DNA of 64,000 nucleotides, from positions 248,001 to 312,000 of the forward strand of contig NW_024882032.1 in the NCBI RefSeq assembly GCF_019059575.1, written 5' to 3'. Below the pieces are notes generated by a model. That model ran no database searches, was not told where the DNA came from, and saw nothing but the letters and a program-made list of their open reading frames with translations. This stretch comes from Amphibalanus amphitrite. Its lineage: Eukaryota; Arthropoda; Thecostraca; Balanomorpha; Balanidae. Both the position numbers and the translations under genes were made by a program. This document shows positions 35,610 to 47,376 of this stretch, one piece after another (within the stretch, counting starts at the first letter, position 1; each line of letters begins with the position of its first letter).

Positions 35610-36011
35610 TTGGTAAATTCCTTTTTAATGACCTCCTTACAAATTATTTATGTTTTCGATGTATTGCATTTCAATGTACATGAGTGAACGTTGAAAAGTA
35701 GATAAATGAATCGAATACGAAAACGAATTTAAAGTTAATTTATGACCTATTAGGTTGTCTATGATCGTTTTTATTGGGCCCATCCAACATATTCCTTAGA
35801 ACTGTAGGTATATTGTGCTTTTTTATCACGCGAAGTTGTACAGAAACTGAAAAAAACTGGCAAAACTGTAACTGCATTGGTGTCTGTGTGTTTTTCGTGT
35901 CTGTGTTTAAACTGATATGTGATCAAGGCCCGTGGCCGAAATTTGTATCAAGCTAAATACATCGAAAACATAAATAATTTGTAAGGAGGTCATTAAAAAG
36001 GAATTTACCAA
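35610..36011. mobile_element. Foldback/MITE with 56-bp perfect inverted repeats
   Basis: The arms 35610-35665 and 35956-36011 are exact reverse complements (TTGGTAAATTCCTTTTTAAT and so on). The interior is ~290 bp and AT-rich. A direct repeat GAATTGGCCTTTG occurs left (about 35600) and right (about 36057) and may mark the original boundaries. Confidence 0.85.
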
Positions 36012-37593
36012 TCACCTACATGCCTTACATACAAAGAGCACTACAAGAATTAAAAGGAATTGGCCTTTGATTGAAACACCTCTTTGTTATTCTACAATCT
36101 ACATCTCTCAAGGGATTATAAATAAGCAGATGCTTCTCTAGAAACGGTGTCTCAAAGTCAATTAAACAAAACGGAGCACAAACCCCAGCACCGTATTTAT
36201 ACATGCTAACGTTAGCATACATGCCGTCGCAGGCCTCCATGCTTCCATGACTCGTCCCTCAGGACTACCCAGGCACTCTGACGACATATAGCACGTCTTT
36301 CTAGCTCCATTACCCCGTGGTGTCCGCAGCTGCGCCCCCAGGGCAGCCGAAGAAGAGACCCTCGGATCAGACCGGGTCGCTTGTGCGGGCGGGAGACCTT
36401 CCAGCGCTCATTTTCCACGTGAAAAGTTTGGCCGATGAGCAGCGGAGCGTTCCTTTCATTAGAAAAGTCATCACGGCGAGATATTAGAGATTTCAGGTGC
36501 GCTCGTTATTTTTTTCTAGGACAGAGTTGGCCTCACCAAGCTACCTAGCCGCATTTTCTGAAGATAGGAGCCATATCATGGAGAAACATAAGCGGGGCTT
36601 GCTATCGCTCAATTTTGATGCACACATCTTCATCCTGAGAATATTTTTCACTCACGCTTGGCACACTTATTCTCAGTCGTTCAGTGTGCAGTCAGCAGTA
36701 CATTTGTCCTATCCCAGATTAGCGCAATTCTCTAATCCAAAAAGTCACCGCGTTTTGCTCTGCCGCTCAGTGTAATATTTTCCTCCCAGCTATCACATCT
36801 TTTTTCTCGGCCGCAGGATCGCGTCATTTAGCGGGGCACGTGGGTCACGTTTCTTGACGCCGGGCACCTCCTAATTGGGTCCATTTGTGGCCGGAGCGGT
36901 CGGCGCGTGTCAGAATGGTTGAAAAACGGGGGTATATTGTTGTCGCCCGGTGCAGGGTATATTGAGGTCGCTGTCCGCAGATTTACACATCTTTTAGAGC
37001 GGTGGATTGTCAGCCGTCATGTTGAAAGTTGGGGTCAATCAGGCTGGTGCGCAGTGGGCTGTGAATTTTCAGTGTCCGTTTCACAAACTGGTATCAATGT
37101 TACACTAAAAAAGCATGACATGATTACAAATCGACCTCTCCGCGCTAGTTTTAACTTGATCAATTGGTTTAATAGTTAGAATACCAATAATTTGTGATAC
37201 ATTCCATCCTCCATCCATCAGTAAAATAATGAGCTACATTTCTCATCTGTGTCTGGGACAGAAACCACCACGCTATAATGGAAAAATTACCCAGTTTCGA
37301 GGATTGTGATGCTCTCCATTCGGAAGTTGGCTTTCCCTCAAACTTTTCCCATTACAACTCTCCGAAACAATTGTCATTAGCTGTGTATCAATGGCTGGAA
37401 CGCTGCTGAAAAACTTCAACAAAGTTTTGGGTCATCAAATGAAAACTGAAAACAATTATTTCACAAATTAACTCTTGTACGGACTAGACACGTAGCTATG
37501 AAACGTCTCGACAAAACCTCCAACTCTTCCTCTTGAAATATTAAGTTCGCTGAAGAAATCAATCTACGACTTTTGAAGTTCTTACAGAGGATT
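36012..37593. other. Unassigned sequence between inverted copies H and I
   Basis: No gene is recognised. 36225-36415 is more GC-rich, with a 68-residue minus-strand frame lacking known motifs. Confidence 0.45.
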
Positions 37594-38539
37594 TTAACCC
37601 TCGCACGACCAGGCCATTTCTCATAACACGAACGACCAGGGGGGGGGTTGTTACGACCCCCCCCCTGGCGTTTCGAAACGGAAGGTCGTAGAGCTTAGCG
37701 GAAAAAACCAACGGATTGCTCTCAACGAGATCTCGCGATTGGTGGTATATTTTTTGGTCCTAGGTCAACATTTGACCTACTTTTGACCGGTCAAAGGTCA
37801 ATTTTTCGGAAAAATAGACTTTTTTCAACTTTCGGCGGCGATTGCGGCAAAACGGTGGGAGATATCGACTTGAAACCTTCACTATCGTGTTCCTTGATCA
37901 ATTCTCTATCGTTTGGTATGTATTTCGTTTCCCTAGCTCTAAAAATGGCGCGTTGGGAGCGCCGGAAGTCGGCAAGGTCACAGTCGGCGGCAAAAATTCG
38001 AAAAATCAAAATTTAAATTTTTGAAATCTGATTGTATTTTTGGATTTGGGATGCCCATTTGCTCCCTATAGAAGCTAATATTGCTGCATATTCCCATTGA
38101 GGTGACAAGAATTAGCAAAATAGTGGTTCGGGCGCTTTTCAAAAATAGTACCGGACGCTGTTCCTCTTGTGACGTCATAGCTCCGTGACCTGACCTGACC
38201 CGGTCAAGTTTCTTATACCATATGATAGCCAATACTTGCCCCAACATGCATGGGAAGTTTCATCACGATCCATCAACCGATGTCCGTACCACCGGCAGGA
38301 AACCTCGGGCGTTGGCACTCAGTTTGTGAAAATCCGGCCGGAGGCTGTTCCCTTTGTGACGTCATAACTCCGTGACCTGACATGACCCGGTCAAATTTTT
38401 TTTATCAAAAGATGCGCAAGGTTTGCCCCATAAGGTACCCAAAATTTGGCGGCGCTGCGCGCCGCCGTTTTTGCACTATTTCCGAAAAACCTCAGGGGGG
38501 GGGTTGATACAACCCCCCCCCTAGGCGTTCTAGGGTTAA
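37594..38539 (+). mobile_element. TTAA-bounded G-hairpin element, copy I (inverted relative of H)
   Basis: TTAA lies at 37594-37597 and 38536-38539. The left end is CCCTCGCACGACCAGG and the right end CCTAGGCGTTCTAGGG. The hairpin GGCGGCGC-TGC-GCGCCGCC is at 38448-38466; the matching place in copy H is diverged. The open frames it shares with H are chance frames of the element, not genes. Confidence 0.9.
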
Positions 38540-38768
38540 ACTTCCGCTACACCCCCTAGACAAGACATGTCAAATTATATGCAGTTTAATACATATTGAG
38601 GATGCCGAGTGATATTTGTCGATTAAATAGCTAATATAAAGATAACGAATGGGTTAATGACAAGAAATCCGACCAAAAAAGAGGGTATACTACCATTAAA
38701 AGTAAATATCGCGCAGGTATACGAATTTTGAACCGTCTCCAAGGTATATCTACCTACCTAAAACATTT

Positions 38769-39033
38769 ATGACCACCCTCCACCCCTCCGTCTATGTTCC
38801 AGCTTCCACCGCCGCGATGACGTCAGAGCTGTCAGCCGGCTGCTGTCCTGACCTCGGCAATGTCACCTGCGCGCTGGCCAATGAGAGCGCGTGCTCGACG
38901 GGGGGCGGGGCCTCCGCCGAGGGGCGCTCCTTTGACATGCCCTGGTGGGCGTCGCTGTCGTGGACCGTGGCGTTTGTCGTGATGCTGGTTATCGCCATCG
39001 GCGGAAACAGCATCGTCTGCTGGATCGTACTAG
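38769..39033 (+). CDS. Tachykinin-type neuropeptide GPCR, first visible coding exon (N-terminus and TM1)
   Basis: This exon encodes the first 88 residues, plus the first base of codon 89, of a class A peptide GPCR that acts at the plasma membrane. The N-terminus is extracellular and has two N-glycosylation sequons (N31-V-T and N38-E-S). It is followed by TM1 at about residues 60-86, with the class A GN signature (G79-N80, N1.50). The open frame continues past the splice site, but the sequence at the boundary, CTAG|GTAAGT, is a strong donor, and joining to the AG at 41157-41158 restores codon Gly89 in frame. The start at 38769 is the first ATG in this frame; a second ATG (residue 17) is also possible. 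An upstream 5'UTR exon cannot be excluded. Family assignment rests mainly on the next exon. GC-rich third codon positions contrast with the AT-rich flanks. Confidence 0.88.
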
Positions 39034-41158
39034 GTAAGTTGGCATTTGGTATTTGATGGTGTTAATGTAAATTGGTATTTGGTATTTTAACCCTCGCATG
39101 TGTAGGGGGGGGGGGGTCGGATGGACCCCCCCCCCCATGGTTTTTCGCGAATAACTCGCGTAAAAAGCGGCCGATCGCGACGAAACTTTCAGTACCCTCG
39201 CATTGATCAATTTGACACCTACCCTGAAAATTTCATGACCCTGACCCAAATGACCTTTGACCTGTGACCTCTTTTCCGAGACCATGTTTGGCCGGAATCG
39301 CGATTTCGCGTATGTCGGCTCGCACTAGACGCGTGTTTGCAAGCTTTTCGTGGTTTCAAACGTTCAAACATGTGATTTGATGTTACTCCCGTGTGTGTCA
39401 AGGTCACCTGAAGGTCAGGTCAGGTCATTGACCTTTGGTGACCTCGGGTGACCTCGGGTCACTTTTTCGAGTTTTACATGTTTCTAGGCTAGTTTTTGGA
39501 GCTGAATTCGAATTTAGCAACCATTTGAACATTTACGAAGTAGTTTTGGTGACTTCGTAACATGTTACGAAGCTGTCAGAGGCGGTTGACACGTACTACG
39601 AATACCCGTCACGACGCCTACTGGTTGACCTGACCTGACCTGACCCGACCTGGTCTAAATGCTTCAAGACATCATCTGTGATCAAAACTAACACGATATT
39701 CGTGATCAGCACCCCGAAAAACCCCTTAGCAGCCACACTTTACGACTTTCTAACAGGTCCCGATTTTCCCGACTTTGGGTCATTGACCTGACCTGGAAGG
39801 TCAACCAATGACCTAGGACCTTAAAATTGGGTATCATCGGCTTCCTCTCGTCACGGGCAACACGCTCGTTTTTTCCGCGAAGCTCTAGCTCGATCAGGGG
39901 CCAAACGGCAAGGGGGGGGGTCCAACCGACCCCCCCCCCCCCCTACACATTAGAAGCTGGCAAACGCCGCACACATGCGAGGGTTAAGGTGTTAAAATTG
40001 ACAAGTTGATATTTTGTTTGATTTTTATATTGATCATTTGTTATTGAATAATTAATCATAATGGGTCATTTGGTATAAAGAACATCATCAATATTTGCTA
40101 GATTACACTGTTGCAATTAATACTATTTTATTAACTACCACAAAGTAAATGGAGGAAAGCATTCTTGGGTGTATGTTTTTTCAGCATTGCTGTTCATGAA
40201 CAAGAAGGCACACAGTTGTTATTGAAAAAAGGTTGATGCGTACAACAGTAGCGAATAAGTCGAGAACTGTCACCATCTGCACAAACAGTACGTATTTTTA
40301 ATGTCATGTCAGCTGTTAATGTAAAAGGCCGGCATGACAAACGTCTCGAGTCTCAGAAAGCTGTTTCATAGGTAAAAAAGATCGAGTAGTCTCCTTTCAG
40401 AAACTATATTCATTTCGAAATATATGTGAGACTCCTATATTCATATTTCATTTCGAAATATAAGTGATACTCAGCTGTAGGCCTGAATCTGCCGAATGTT
40501 GAAGAACTTTATCAAAGCATTGTAGCAGCAACTAATAAACGAAAAACTCAACTAAATAAATACAAGTCCACGGCTGGAAAACTTGGTCGACGTGTGAACT
40601 ATGTATTGGGCACAAGCTGAAGTTGAAAGCTGAATAAAATCCATTAGTGACGACATACCTAGACCTCAAGTTCTCCCGTGATCTTTACAGCAGCAAGTTT
40701 CGGTTCAGTAAAGTAGCGTTTTTTTTTTTGCCGCAGCCTTTCGCTAACTCACACATCGGGGTCACGTGCTTGGTAACGCAGAAAACTTGGCTGAATTGGA
40801 GTTCAAAGGAAAACTTATAGTAAGGTAACCTGGCAGCGCCGAAGTATATGGTTTCAAAGTATGATAGTACAGATGTTGAGTATGTAGTAGCCCGAATACT
40901 GCACACCGAACATCTGACGTAGGTACAAAAGTAAATATGTTTGATAAAAAGTTGCAACAAAACTTATCCATCCAAGCACTGTCGCGTCAAATACACACTG
41001 GGATTGCCACACATATATGCTATGTCGGTAATTTTAAACCCACTAGCCTCACACCAACCCCGGCCCAAGCAATATTCTTCCATCACTCTGATTTTTAACT
41101 CACCGGCCTCCTCTTCTCACCCCCGAATAACCAAATTTCGTCCCCCTTCCCCCGGCAG
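39034..41158 (+). other. Receptor intron 1 (2,125 bp, phase 1)
   Basis: The intron has a GTAAGT donor and CAG acceptor and splits the glycine codon after TM1. Its first part holds a complete TTAA-bounded element (39087-39987), listed separately. The remaining 1.17 kb is AT-rich and has no open frame of interest. At 40400-40470 a short direct duplication is built around ATTTCGAAAT. The acceptor is preceded by a C-rich tract (41141-41153). Confidence 0.85.
39087..39987. mobile_element. TTAA-bounded G-hairpin element, copy J, in receptor intron 1
   Basis: TTAA lies at 39087-39090 and 39984-39987, with ends CCCTCGCATGTGTAGGG and ACACATGCGAGGG. There are G/C-tract hairpins at both ends (39105-39135 and 39912-39952). 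AGGTCA/TGACCT clusters occur at 39233-39270, 39400-39465 and 39625-39655. The insertion is only 53 bp behind the exon A donor. Confidence 0.9.
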
Positions 41159-41372
41159 GTCATCGGCACATGCGCACCGTCACCAACTACTTCCTGGTGA
41201 ACCTGAGCGTGGCCAACCTGCTCATGTCCTGTCTCAACTGCACGTTCAACTTCGTCTACATGGTGAACGCCGATTGGCCGTTCGGCCTGACCTACTGCAT
41301 CATCAACAACTTCTTCGCTAACTTCACCGTGTCGGCCAGCGTGCTGACCCTGATGGCCGTGGCTATGGAGAG
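41159..41372 (+). CDS. Tachykinin-type neuropeptide GPCR, second visible exon (ICL1, TM2, ECL1, TM3)
   Basis: The exon starts after a polypyrimidine tract and CAG at 41156-41158, and ends at AG|GTGAGA within an arginine codon. It encodes residues 89-160. These include the MRTVTNYFLVNL block typical of tachykinin receptors in ICL1/TM2, the DWPFG motif in ECL1 (127-131) seen in insect TKR86C-type receptors, the TM3 cysteine (C135) that forms the conserved disulfide in the family, and a terminal M-E-R where most family members have D-R-Y. Tachykinin receptors couple mostly to Gq and bind FxxxR-amide or FxGLM-amide peptides; that is family knowledge, not visible here. Two positions are odd: the TM2 acid (D2.50, or E in vertebrate NK1) is Asn108, and D3.49 is Glu159. 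No later exon is recognisable before 64000, so intron 2 is either over 22 kb or its acceptor was missed. Confidence 0.93.
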
Positions 41373-41377
41373 GTGAG

Positions 41378-41383
41378 AGGGAC

Positions 41384-41432
<49 letters not shown>

Positions 41433-41728
41433 AGAAGGAAGGGAGAGGGAGAGGGGGAGAGAGGGAGAAGGAAGGGAGGGGGAGAGGGAGAGGGAGAGGG
41501 AGAAGGAAGGGAGAGGGAGAGGAAGGGAGGGAGGAAGGGAGGGAGGGAGGAAAGTAGGTAGGAAGGAAGAAAGGAAGGAAGGAAGGAAGGAAGGAAGGAA
41601 GGAAGGAAGGAAGGAAGGAAGGAAGGGAGGGAGGGAGGGAGGGAGGGAGGGAGGGAGGGAGGGAGGGAGGGAGGGAGGAAGGGAGGGAAGGAGAGCGAGG
41701 GGGAGAGGGAGAGAGGACAGGAGGGGCG

Positions 41729-41816
<88 letters not shown>
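41378..41816 (+). repeat. Compound GA/GGAA/GGGA microsatellite at the start of receptor intron 2
   Basis: A nearly pure purine tract begins five bases after the exon B donor. It has (GA)n blocks at both ends, a (GGAA)n block near 41565-41625 and a (GGGA)n block near 41625-41690. On the minus strand it gives long open frames of Ser/Leu/Pro repeats, which are artefacts. A transcript of the receptor gene would carry over 400 nt of polypurine directly behind the 5' splice site. Long polypurine tracts are known to favour triplex (H-DNA) formation and length instability. Confidence 0.97.
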
Positions 41817-42928
41817 AAGGCGTATGCAAACAGAAATAGACTCGCACCTCGAAGAGCATGTTTTCATTATGCTGAAATATAATGCGTAGCTAATACTCGT
41901 AATAGTAACTTATGATACCTGAGGTAACATTAAATGAATAAAATGGGCATTAAATCCCAGATTATCAGGTATTTTTTGCACTAAATGTAGTCATTGATTA
42001 GATCACTGGCTCTTTACCAAAGCTACTTATCAAGGGCTTAAGATCACTCTTTAGTCTTTAGCCTTCTTGTTTGTTTATATCCTCTTTTGTTTTGTTTGTT
42101 TTGTTTTTGTTTATCTTTTTGCTATCTTTTGTTTAGTTCCTCAACCACCTTCACCCGAGAAATAGGAACATCTACCTGTTTTCAGAAGACACACAGCGGT
42201 ACCGCACTGCGAACAGCCCAACTCTCTCCACGCGCACTGCTCGTCTTAGCTGAACATTAGCACATGTCGGCGATATATCGACATTACTTCCACACTGGCA
42301 ACCAAGCTAATTACAGTTCTCGCGTATGTAGCCCAGCGTCCAGCCAATATCGATTTCCTGCACCCGAGGAGCCCAGCCGAAAAAACTCGCGAGACAAATG
42401 GATTCACTATCACCAAATGAGATTCACTAATTGAGCCGCAGTGATTATGTACTTTCACATGCATTTAATGGCATGGAAAACTTTCTTTGCAAGGCCCTCA
42501 TCCCTTGTTTTCGAGGTTTGTGTCGATAAATATGCATGCAGTGATATGAATTGAACAAAACTCCGAAAATTACAAAGATACATTAACTTAAAAAATGTAT
42601 TTTTGTTGTCAACTGTGTTTTTACGGCACCTCACTTACTTTGTTTCACTTTTGTACTTTGTATGTTTAGGCAAGTCACATTTATGATTTAATTTAGGTAA
42701 GTCGCATTCCGGATTACATACACAGGTAGATCGATACACATTTGACTAAAATTTGCATCCTTCGAAAAAAAATGAATCGCCAATATGTAGCTAGTCTATA
42801 CTGATCTCAGGCAGCTTTTGCCAAATTGTCAGGGAACTCAGATTTGTTTTTCAATAGAAAAACACAATTCTAAAGAATAGTGTTTTAACTATTGACAACA
42901 AACCTTCGGTTACTCGCAATAGTAGCCC
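41817..42928 (+). other. Receptor intron 2, AT-rich part
   Basis: If the gene continues, this and all sequence to the right is intronic. TTTGTTTTGTTTG-type words occur at 42080-42125. No exon was recognised. Confidence 0.45.
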
Positions 42929-43481
42929 TTAAAGGAAATAGTTCACTTTCACAATTTTTTTTTTTGCAACGATTTATTATTTTTTATGTTCAAAATAATC
43001 AGCAAAGAAAATAAAACCTTTTTATAACAAAAGATTTTTTTCTATATTTTGATATAGGAAGAACTTTTCAGTTTCTGTAAGGCACACGCGATCCAGTATG
43101 AAAAGAGCATGGGTCCCGAAAATTCTTCAGAAACAGAGAAATTATCGCAGCCACCGGCATTTGGGCGATCTGCTCGATCTGATAATGTTCCCCTGAATGT
43201 CCTAATTGATCAGTACGAGAATTTCTCTAGAGTTCTCGTAGATAATTTCTCTAGTTTCTGAAGAATTTTCGGGACCCATGCTCTTTTCATACTGGATGGA
43301 AATATATGCAAGGCACACATCCTCAACGCAAGACACCTTTTTCGGGACGAGAAATAGAATATCTTTGCCTAGGGTGATCGTTGGGCTGTAAAAGCTCCTG
43401 ATTTATGCTCGTCTCAGCCCAAGCTACGGAACTGCTATTCCAGTTCAAAACCCATGTTAAAAAGTGAACTATTTCCTTTAA
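42929..43481. mobile_element. TTAA-flanked MITE (AGGAAATAGTTCACTT termini)
   Basis: TTAA lies at 42929-42932 and 43478-43481, with terminal repeats AGGAAATAGTTCACTT and AAGTGAACTATTTCCT. Unlike the G-hairpin class it is AT-rich and has no AGGTCA array. It contains a long stem-loop at 43091-43297. Confidence 0.88.
43091..43297. repeat. Long stem-loop (56-bp class arms)
   Basis: The arms at about 43091-43146 and 43231-43297 are near-complementary (ATCCAGTATGAAAAGAGCAT and its complement), with a loop of ~85 bp that is itself partly self-complementary. Confidence 0.85.
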
Positions 43482-45489
43482 ATGATAAGTTGATGTAGAT
43501 TTCTATTATGGAGCCGTACACGATCATTACGCCAATCACCCACATAATGAAAAGTCGTAATGGTGTTACTGCAGCGGGCAACCTACAGGTGGTTTTGAGC
43601 CAAATAATGAACAGTAGAACCAAAGACGCATATAAAAGTCTTTGGGGAAACATGGACTTGTATTAGCTCAACACATCAAACAAAAAACACATCAGCGATG
43701 TCCACTGACAAAGGCTCATGACACGGGGCATGCATCATTTTCGTCGGTCGCTCGTTGACGAAGCGCGTGACTTCCTTTCCGAATTTCCTCCATCTGGCTG
43801 TCGCCGCGCTGAGCGCTGATGAGCTGACGGAATGTAATTTATACCGTCGATCCGACGCTCATGCCAGCACCGATGCATCGTTGGCGACGGAGCGCCCGAA
43901 TACCAATCGCACGAGCCGTCGCCAATCGCACCACATACTGTGGTGACAATGCCGTCCAGATTGTGGTGCAGCGCATGTGAATACCCGAACATATCAGTGA
44001 GCGGAATGGAGTAAGCAGCTATTCGATACCAGGCAGATCATTTGCGCGGGCTGGCTGTGGGTAGGTATTAAGAAATGGTGTCACGGCTTAAAGGAATCAG
44101 GTCATCCTCTGGAGCCAATACGTGGATTTGTTTAGGCTTTGATTAAATTTCAATGGAAATTATTTAACGCCGAGTGGAATAATTGCTGCCCTAAGAATGA
44201 AAACATGTTCCGTGATCAGGCACCTCACTATGATACGAACCCCCCCCCCCCCCACCCCCACCCCTGCCTGCCTCGTCCTTTAAAGTAACGCCGTTCTATC
44301 AAAACGTTGATAAAATGAGCGATACTTATTCAAGTCACACATCATATTCATTTTACCAATGCGGGAATTTTGCCAATTATTTCGCTATTAACTTTTGTAC
44401 ACTGACATAAAATAAACATAAAAACGATAAGAAATAGTCACACTTCTGAACACAAATTGCACCATCGGAATACTGTGCAACGCCACCGGCTACCTTACGG
44501 CAAAGTAAGAATTCGATGCATAAGTGCTGAGACGCCTCAACACGGACGTCTAAAAAGGCCACGATTCTGGCGCACCTCAGCTCCATCAAAGCGCCCGGAT
44601 GACGTCAGACAGGCCAATTTAGTGCACCGAGTCCGGACGCAACAAGCAGGCAGTGGTTGTCACACATCATTACACCCAGAATTAGCGACATCGGCGAGCC
44701 AGTGCGCTGCCAATCGTCACCACTGCGCGACAGAGCGAAAGGCAGGATGTTCTATCAGCTCCGGTGACAGTTGTTAATAAACAGGACTGTCAGCAGCGAG
44801 CGGTGGCTCGCTCAGGTTTCGAGGAACGGCACGAAATTCGATGCGTCTTGAAGGAACATAATTCATCGCCTCGTCAATATTGCGAGAGACAGCTAATTTG
44901 GAGCGAGACTAGCAATTAATAAATAATGAGGTAAAGGAGAAAGACGGCAGCTTTAGCATAACGTGTCCGACCTGTGAAAAATCGAGCATTTGAGCAAAAC
45001 AATTTAAAGACATGAGTGAGATTTTAAATACTCAGAGGGTTGGCGCCCATGTGGAGAGCTACCATATGACCCAGCGACCGGTCATGTTTCACTAAACCCC
45101 TGGACCTTTCCTCTCCATTTTTTTTTTCTTGTCAGCGCGTCCTACGAAAATAATGGGCGTTTTTTCCGCACAGATTTACCATCAGACTTATATACACTGT
45201 GATCAGACTGTTGATACGGCACGTGCTCACTTTTTGTTGACACCACGGCCGGTGGTGTGTGAAAATCCAATGCCTCAGGGTAGATTACCAGTCGATACGA
45301 CTGATGGCCTCATGTGATTTTCAACGGCTTTATATGAAGCCTTTCCTGTTTACTGAAAGTCGAGGAGGAGGAAAGTCGCAGGAAAATGCCAGCCTTTTTA
45401 CAAAACAGGCCTTTTTTCTTGCCGAAACAAAGCCAGGCATGCTCTACCATAACAATGCTAATGAAAAAGGATGATATCTCAGTTAACAC
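43482..45489. other. Unassigned sequence
   Basis: It contains a C-tract at 44241-44270 without TTAA ends. No gene is recognised. Confidence 0.5.
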
Positions 45490-46251
45490 TTAACCCTCGC
45501 CGGACCTATTGGTTTTCTACATACGCGCCGGCCGAGGGGGGGGGGCGGGTACGACCCCCCCCCCCTCGCCGTTTCGCCCCTGGTGGAGCTAGCGCGTCGC
45601 GGAAAAAACGAGCGTGTGCGCCGTTACGAGACGCAGAGATTGGTACCCGATTTTAAGGTTCTAGGTCAACCGGTGACCTCTGAGGTCAGGTCAAGTGCCC
45701 CAGGGTACGGTTCAGTTTTTGGTGAATAACTTCGCAAAAAACGGCCGCAGAGCCGCGATTTTGGCAGCATCGTGTTCGCCTCGCTCAGGCGCGTCGAATG
45801 ATATACTTTTTGTCCGGGTCAGGTCAACTTGGGGTGTTGACGTCAGGTCAAGGTCAGGTCAGCACCCCCAGGTCACGAAGCTGGTCGAAAGAGGTCATGT
45901 CGCATATCATTCGATTCGGCAGGTCTTCTTGAGTCCATTGGTGGCTTTCTCGACTCACTAGCTCAATTTGATCAAGAGTTATAGACGAAAAACTAATATG
46001 ACCTTGATGACGTCATAAATGACGTCACGCAAGGTCAACATTGCAAAAGTGACGCATCCAACCTTGCAAGGAGTGCATCAAATCACGATTCTGTGTGCTT
46101 GAGATAGTTGGAGATCGTTCCCGGCGCCAGAATAGCTAACAGTATTAACAGCTAACAGCTAGCAGTATTAAGCGTGTTCGGAGCTATCGCGAAAAAAACC
46201 CTATGGGGGGGGGGCGGCACCCGCCCCCCCCCCTCGGCCGGCGAGGGTTAA
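45490..46251. mobile_element. TTAA-bounded G-hairpin element, copy K
   Basis: TTAA lies at 45490-45493 and 46248-46251, with ends CCCTCGCCGGACC and CGGCCGGCGAGGG. The hairpins are at 45536-45567 and 46204-46233. It shares with D and G the central block CGTCGAATGATATA...ATATCATTCGA (about 45790-45805 and 45903-45917), flanking AGGTCA sites at 45818-45890. Confidence 0.86.
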
Positions 46252-47367
46252 GCTTCCATTGGTTAGCATATAAGCGTTCATATCATAGATCATAATCAAC
46301 GAGTAACGATGTTCCGTCGAAAATTAAAATGCTACCAGAAGTTTCGAATTCAAGCTTTTACAAAAGTCGCTTTGTAAGATATTTAGATTTAGATATATTC
46401 GTTTTAATGAACAGCGTACATACTTGTGTAGCTTTACCGGACGTATGATAATCAGCCCATGACAAACGTAATACAATAAGCGTAGTTGGTCACGTACCAG
46501 GATTGCATTAGTAAATTGATAATATCTGAAGGACCGTGAGGCTTCATTCTATAGATCCTAACCAAATAGAGGTATCTTATCAACGCAGACCGCAAAGCTC
46601 AAAGATAGCTGATTCCCTCCCAATTCAGTGCACGTTCTTCATTGTTAGAGCCACACTGATTCGCTGACGAATGGGATTCAATTTCTTCCCGGCCACTCAG
46701 GGCACTCAACAACGAGCAAGGTCAAAGGTCGAAACTCGACCGACCGAGTGAGCTGTTTGCACTCGACATCTTTGTAAGAAGGACAATGAACTGGACTTTT
46801 TAGAGTAACGTCTTGAACGACCTGCACGTTAACCCCGGGTTAATAAACTGTAGAAATGTAAGATATTTGTGAAACTGGAGATCACCATGGCAACCAAATG
46901 ATGTTTAATGTTCAAATTGAAATTGATATTCAAATTTAAAATTTCTGAATCATTGATGGGCTGCGTTTTAGGTACATTGAGGTGCTAACGCCAAGGGAAG
47001 TAGCCCTTAATTTACGACACATGAATATACAAGTGAATTATTTTTATTTATACCACACACTGCAATGAAGTGATAAAGGAAAAACAATAACAATAATAGG
47101 CGATAGATAAAAGAATGTCGTATTGCGGTGACAATGTTGTCTGTGCCTAATGAATTCCATCCACCACACTTACGACTATAGCTATGGCGGCATATGACGC
47201 TGCACAGTGCCGTCGTAAAAGCCATGTTCACATGGCATTAGTGTCAGTGGTTACCAGATGGCGGACATAATGGGTGCAGTGTTGTTTCCAGCGGCGTCAT
47301 CTCACCACGGCTTTTTACATGCTCTATGGCGACACGACTTACGTTATGAATGATTATTTAGAGCATT
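46252..47367. other. Unassigned AT-rich sequence
   Basis: No gene or repeat was recognised. Confidence 0.5.
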
Positions 47368-47376
47368 GGTACAGTG

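Noticed and set aside
41095-41867. Ser/Leu/Pro-rich 254- and 191-residue frames on the minus strand
   Set aside because: They are translations of the GA/GGAA microsatellite, in part antisense to the receptor exon.
44241-44270. C-tract suspected to be another G-hairpin element
   Set aside because: No partner G-tract, no TTAA ends and no AGGTCA cluster nearby.
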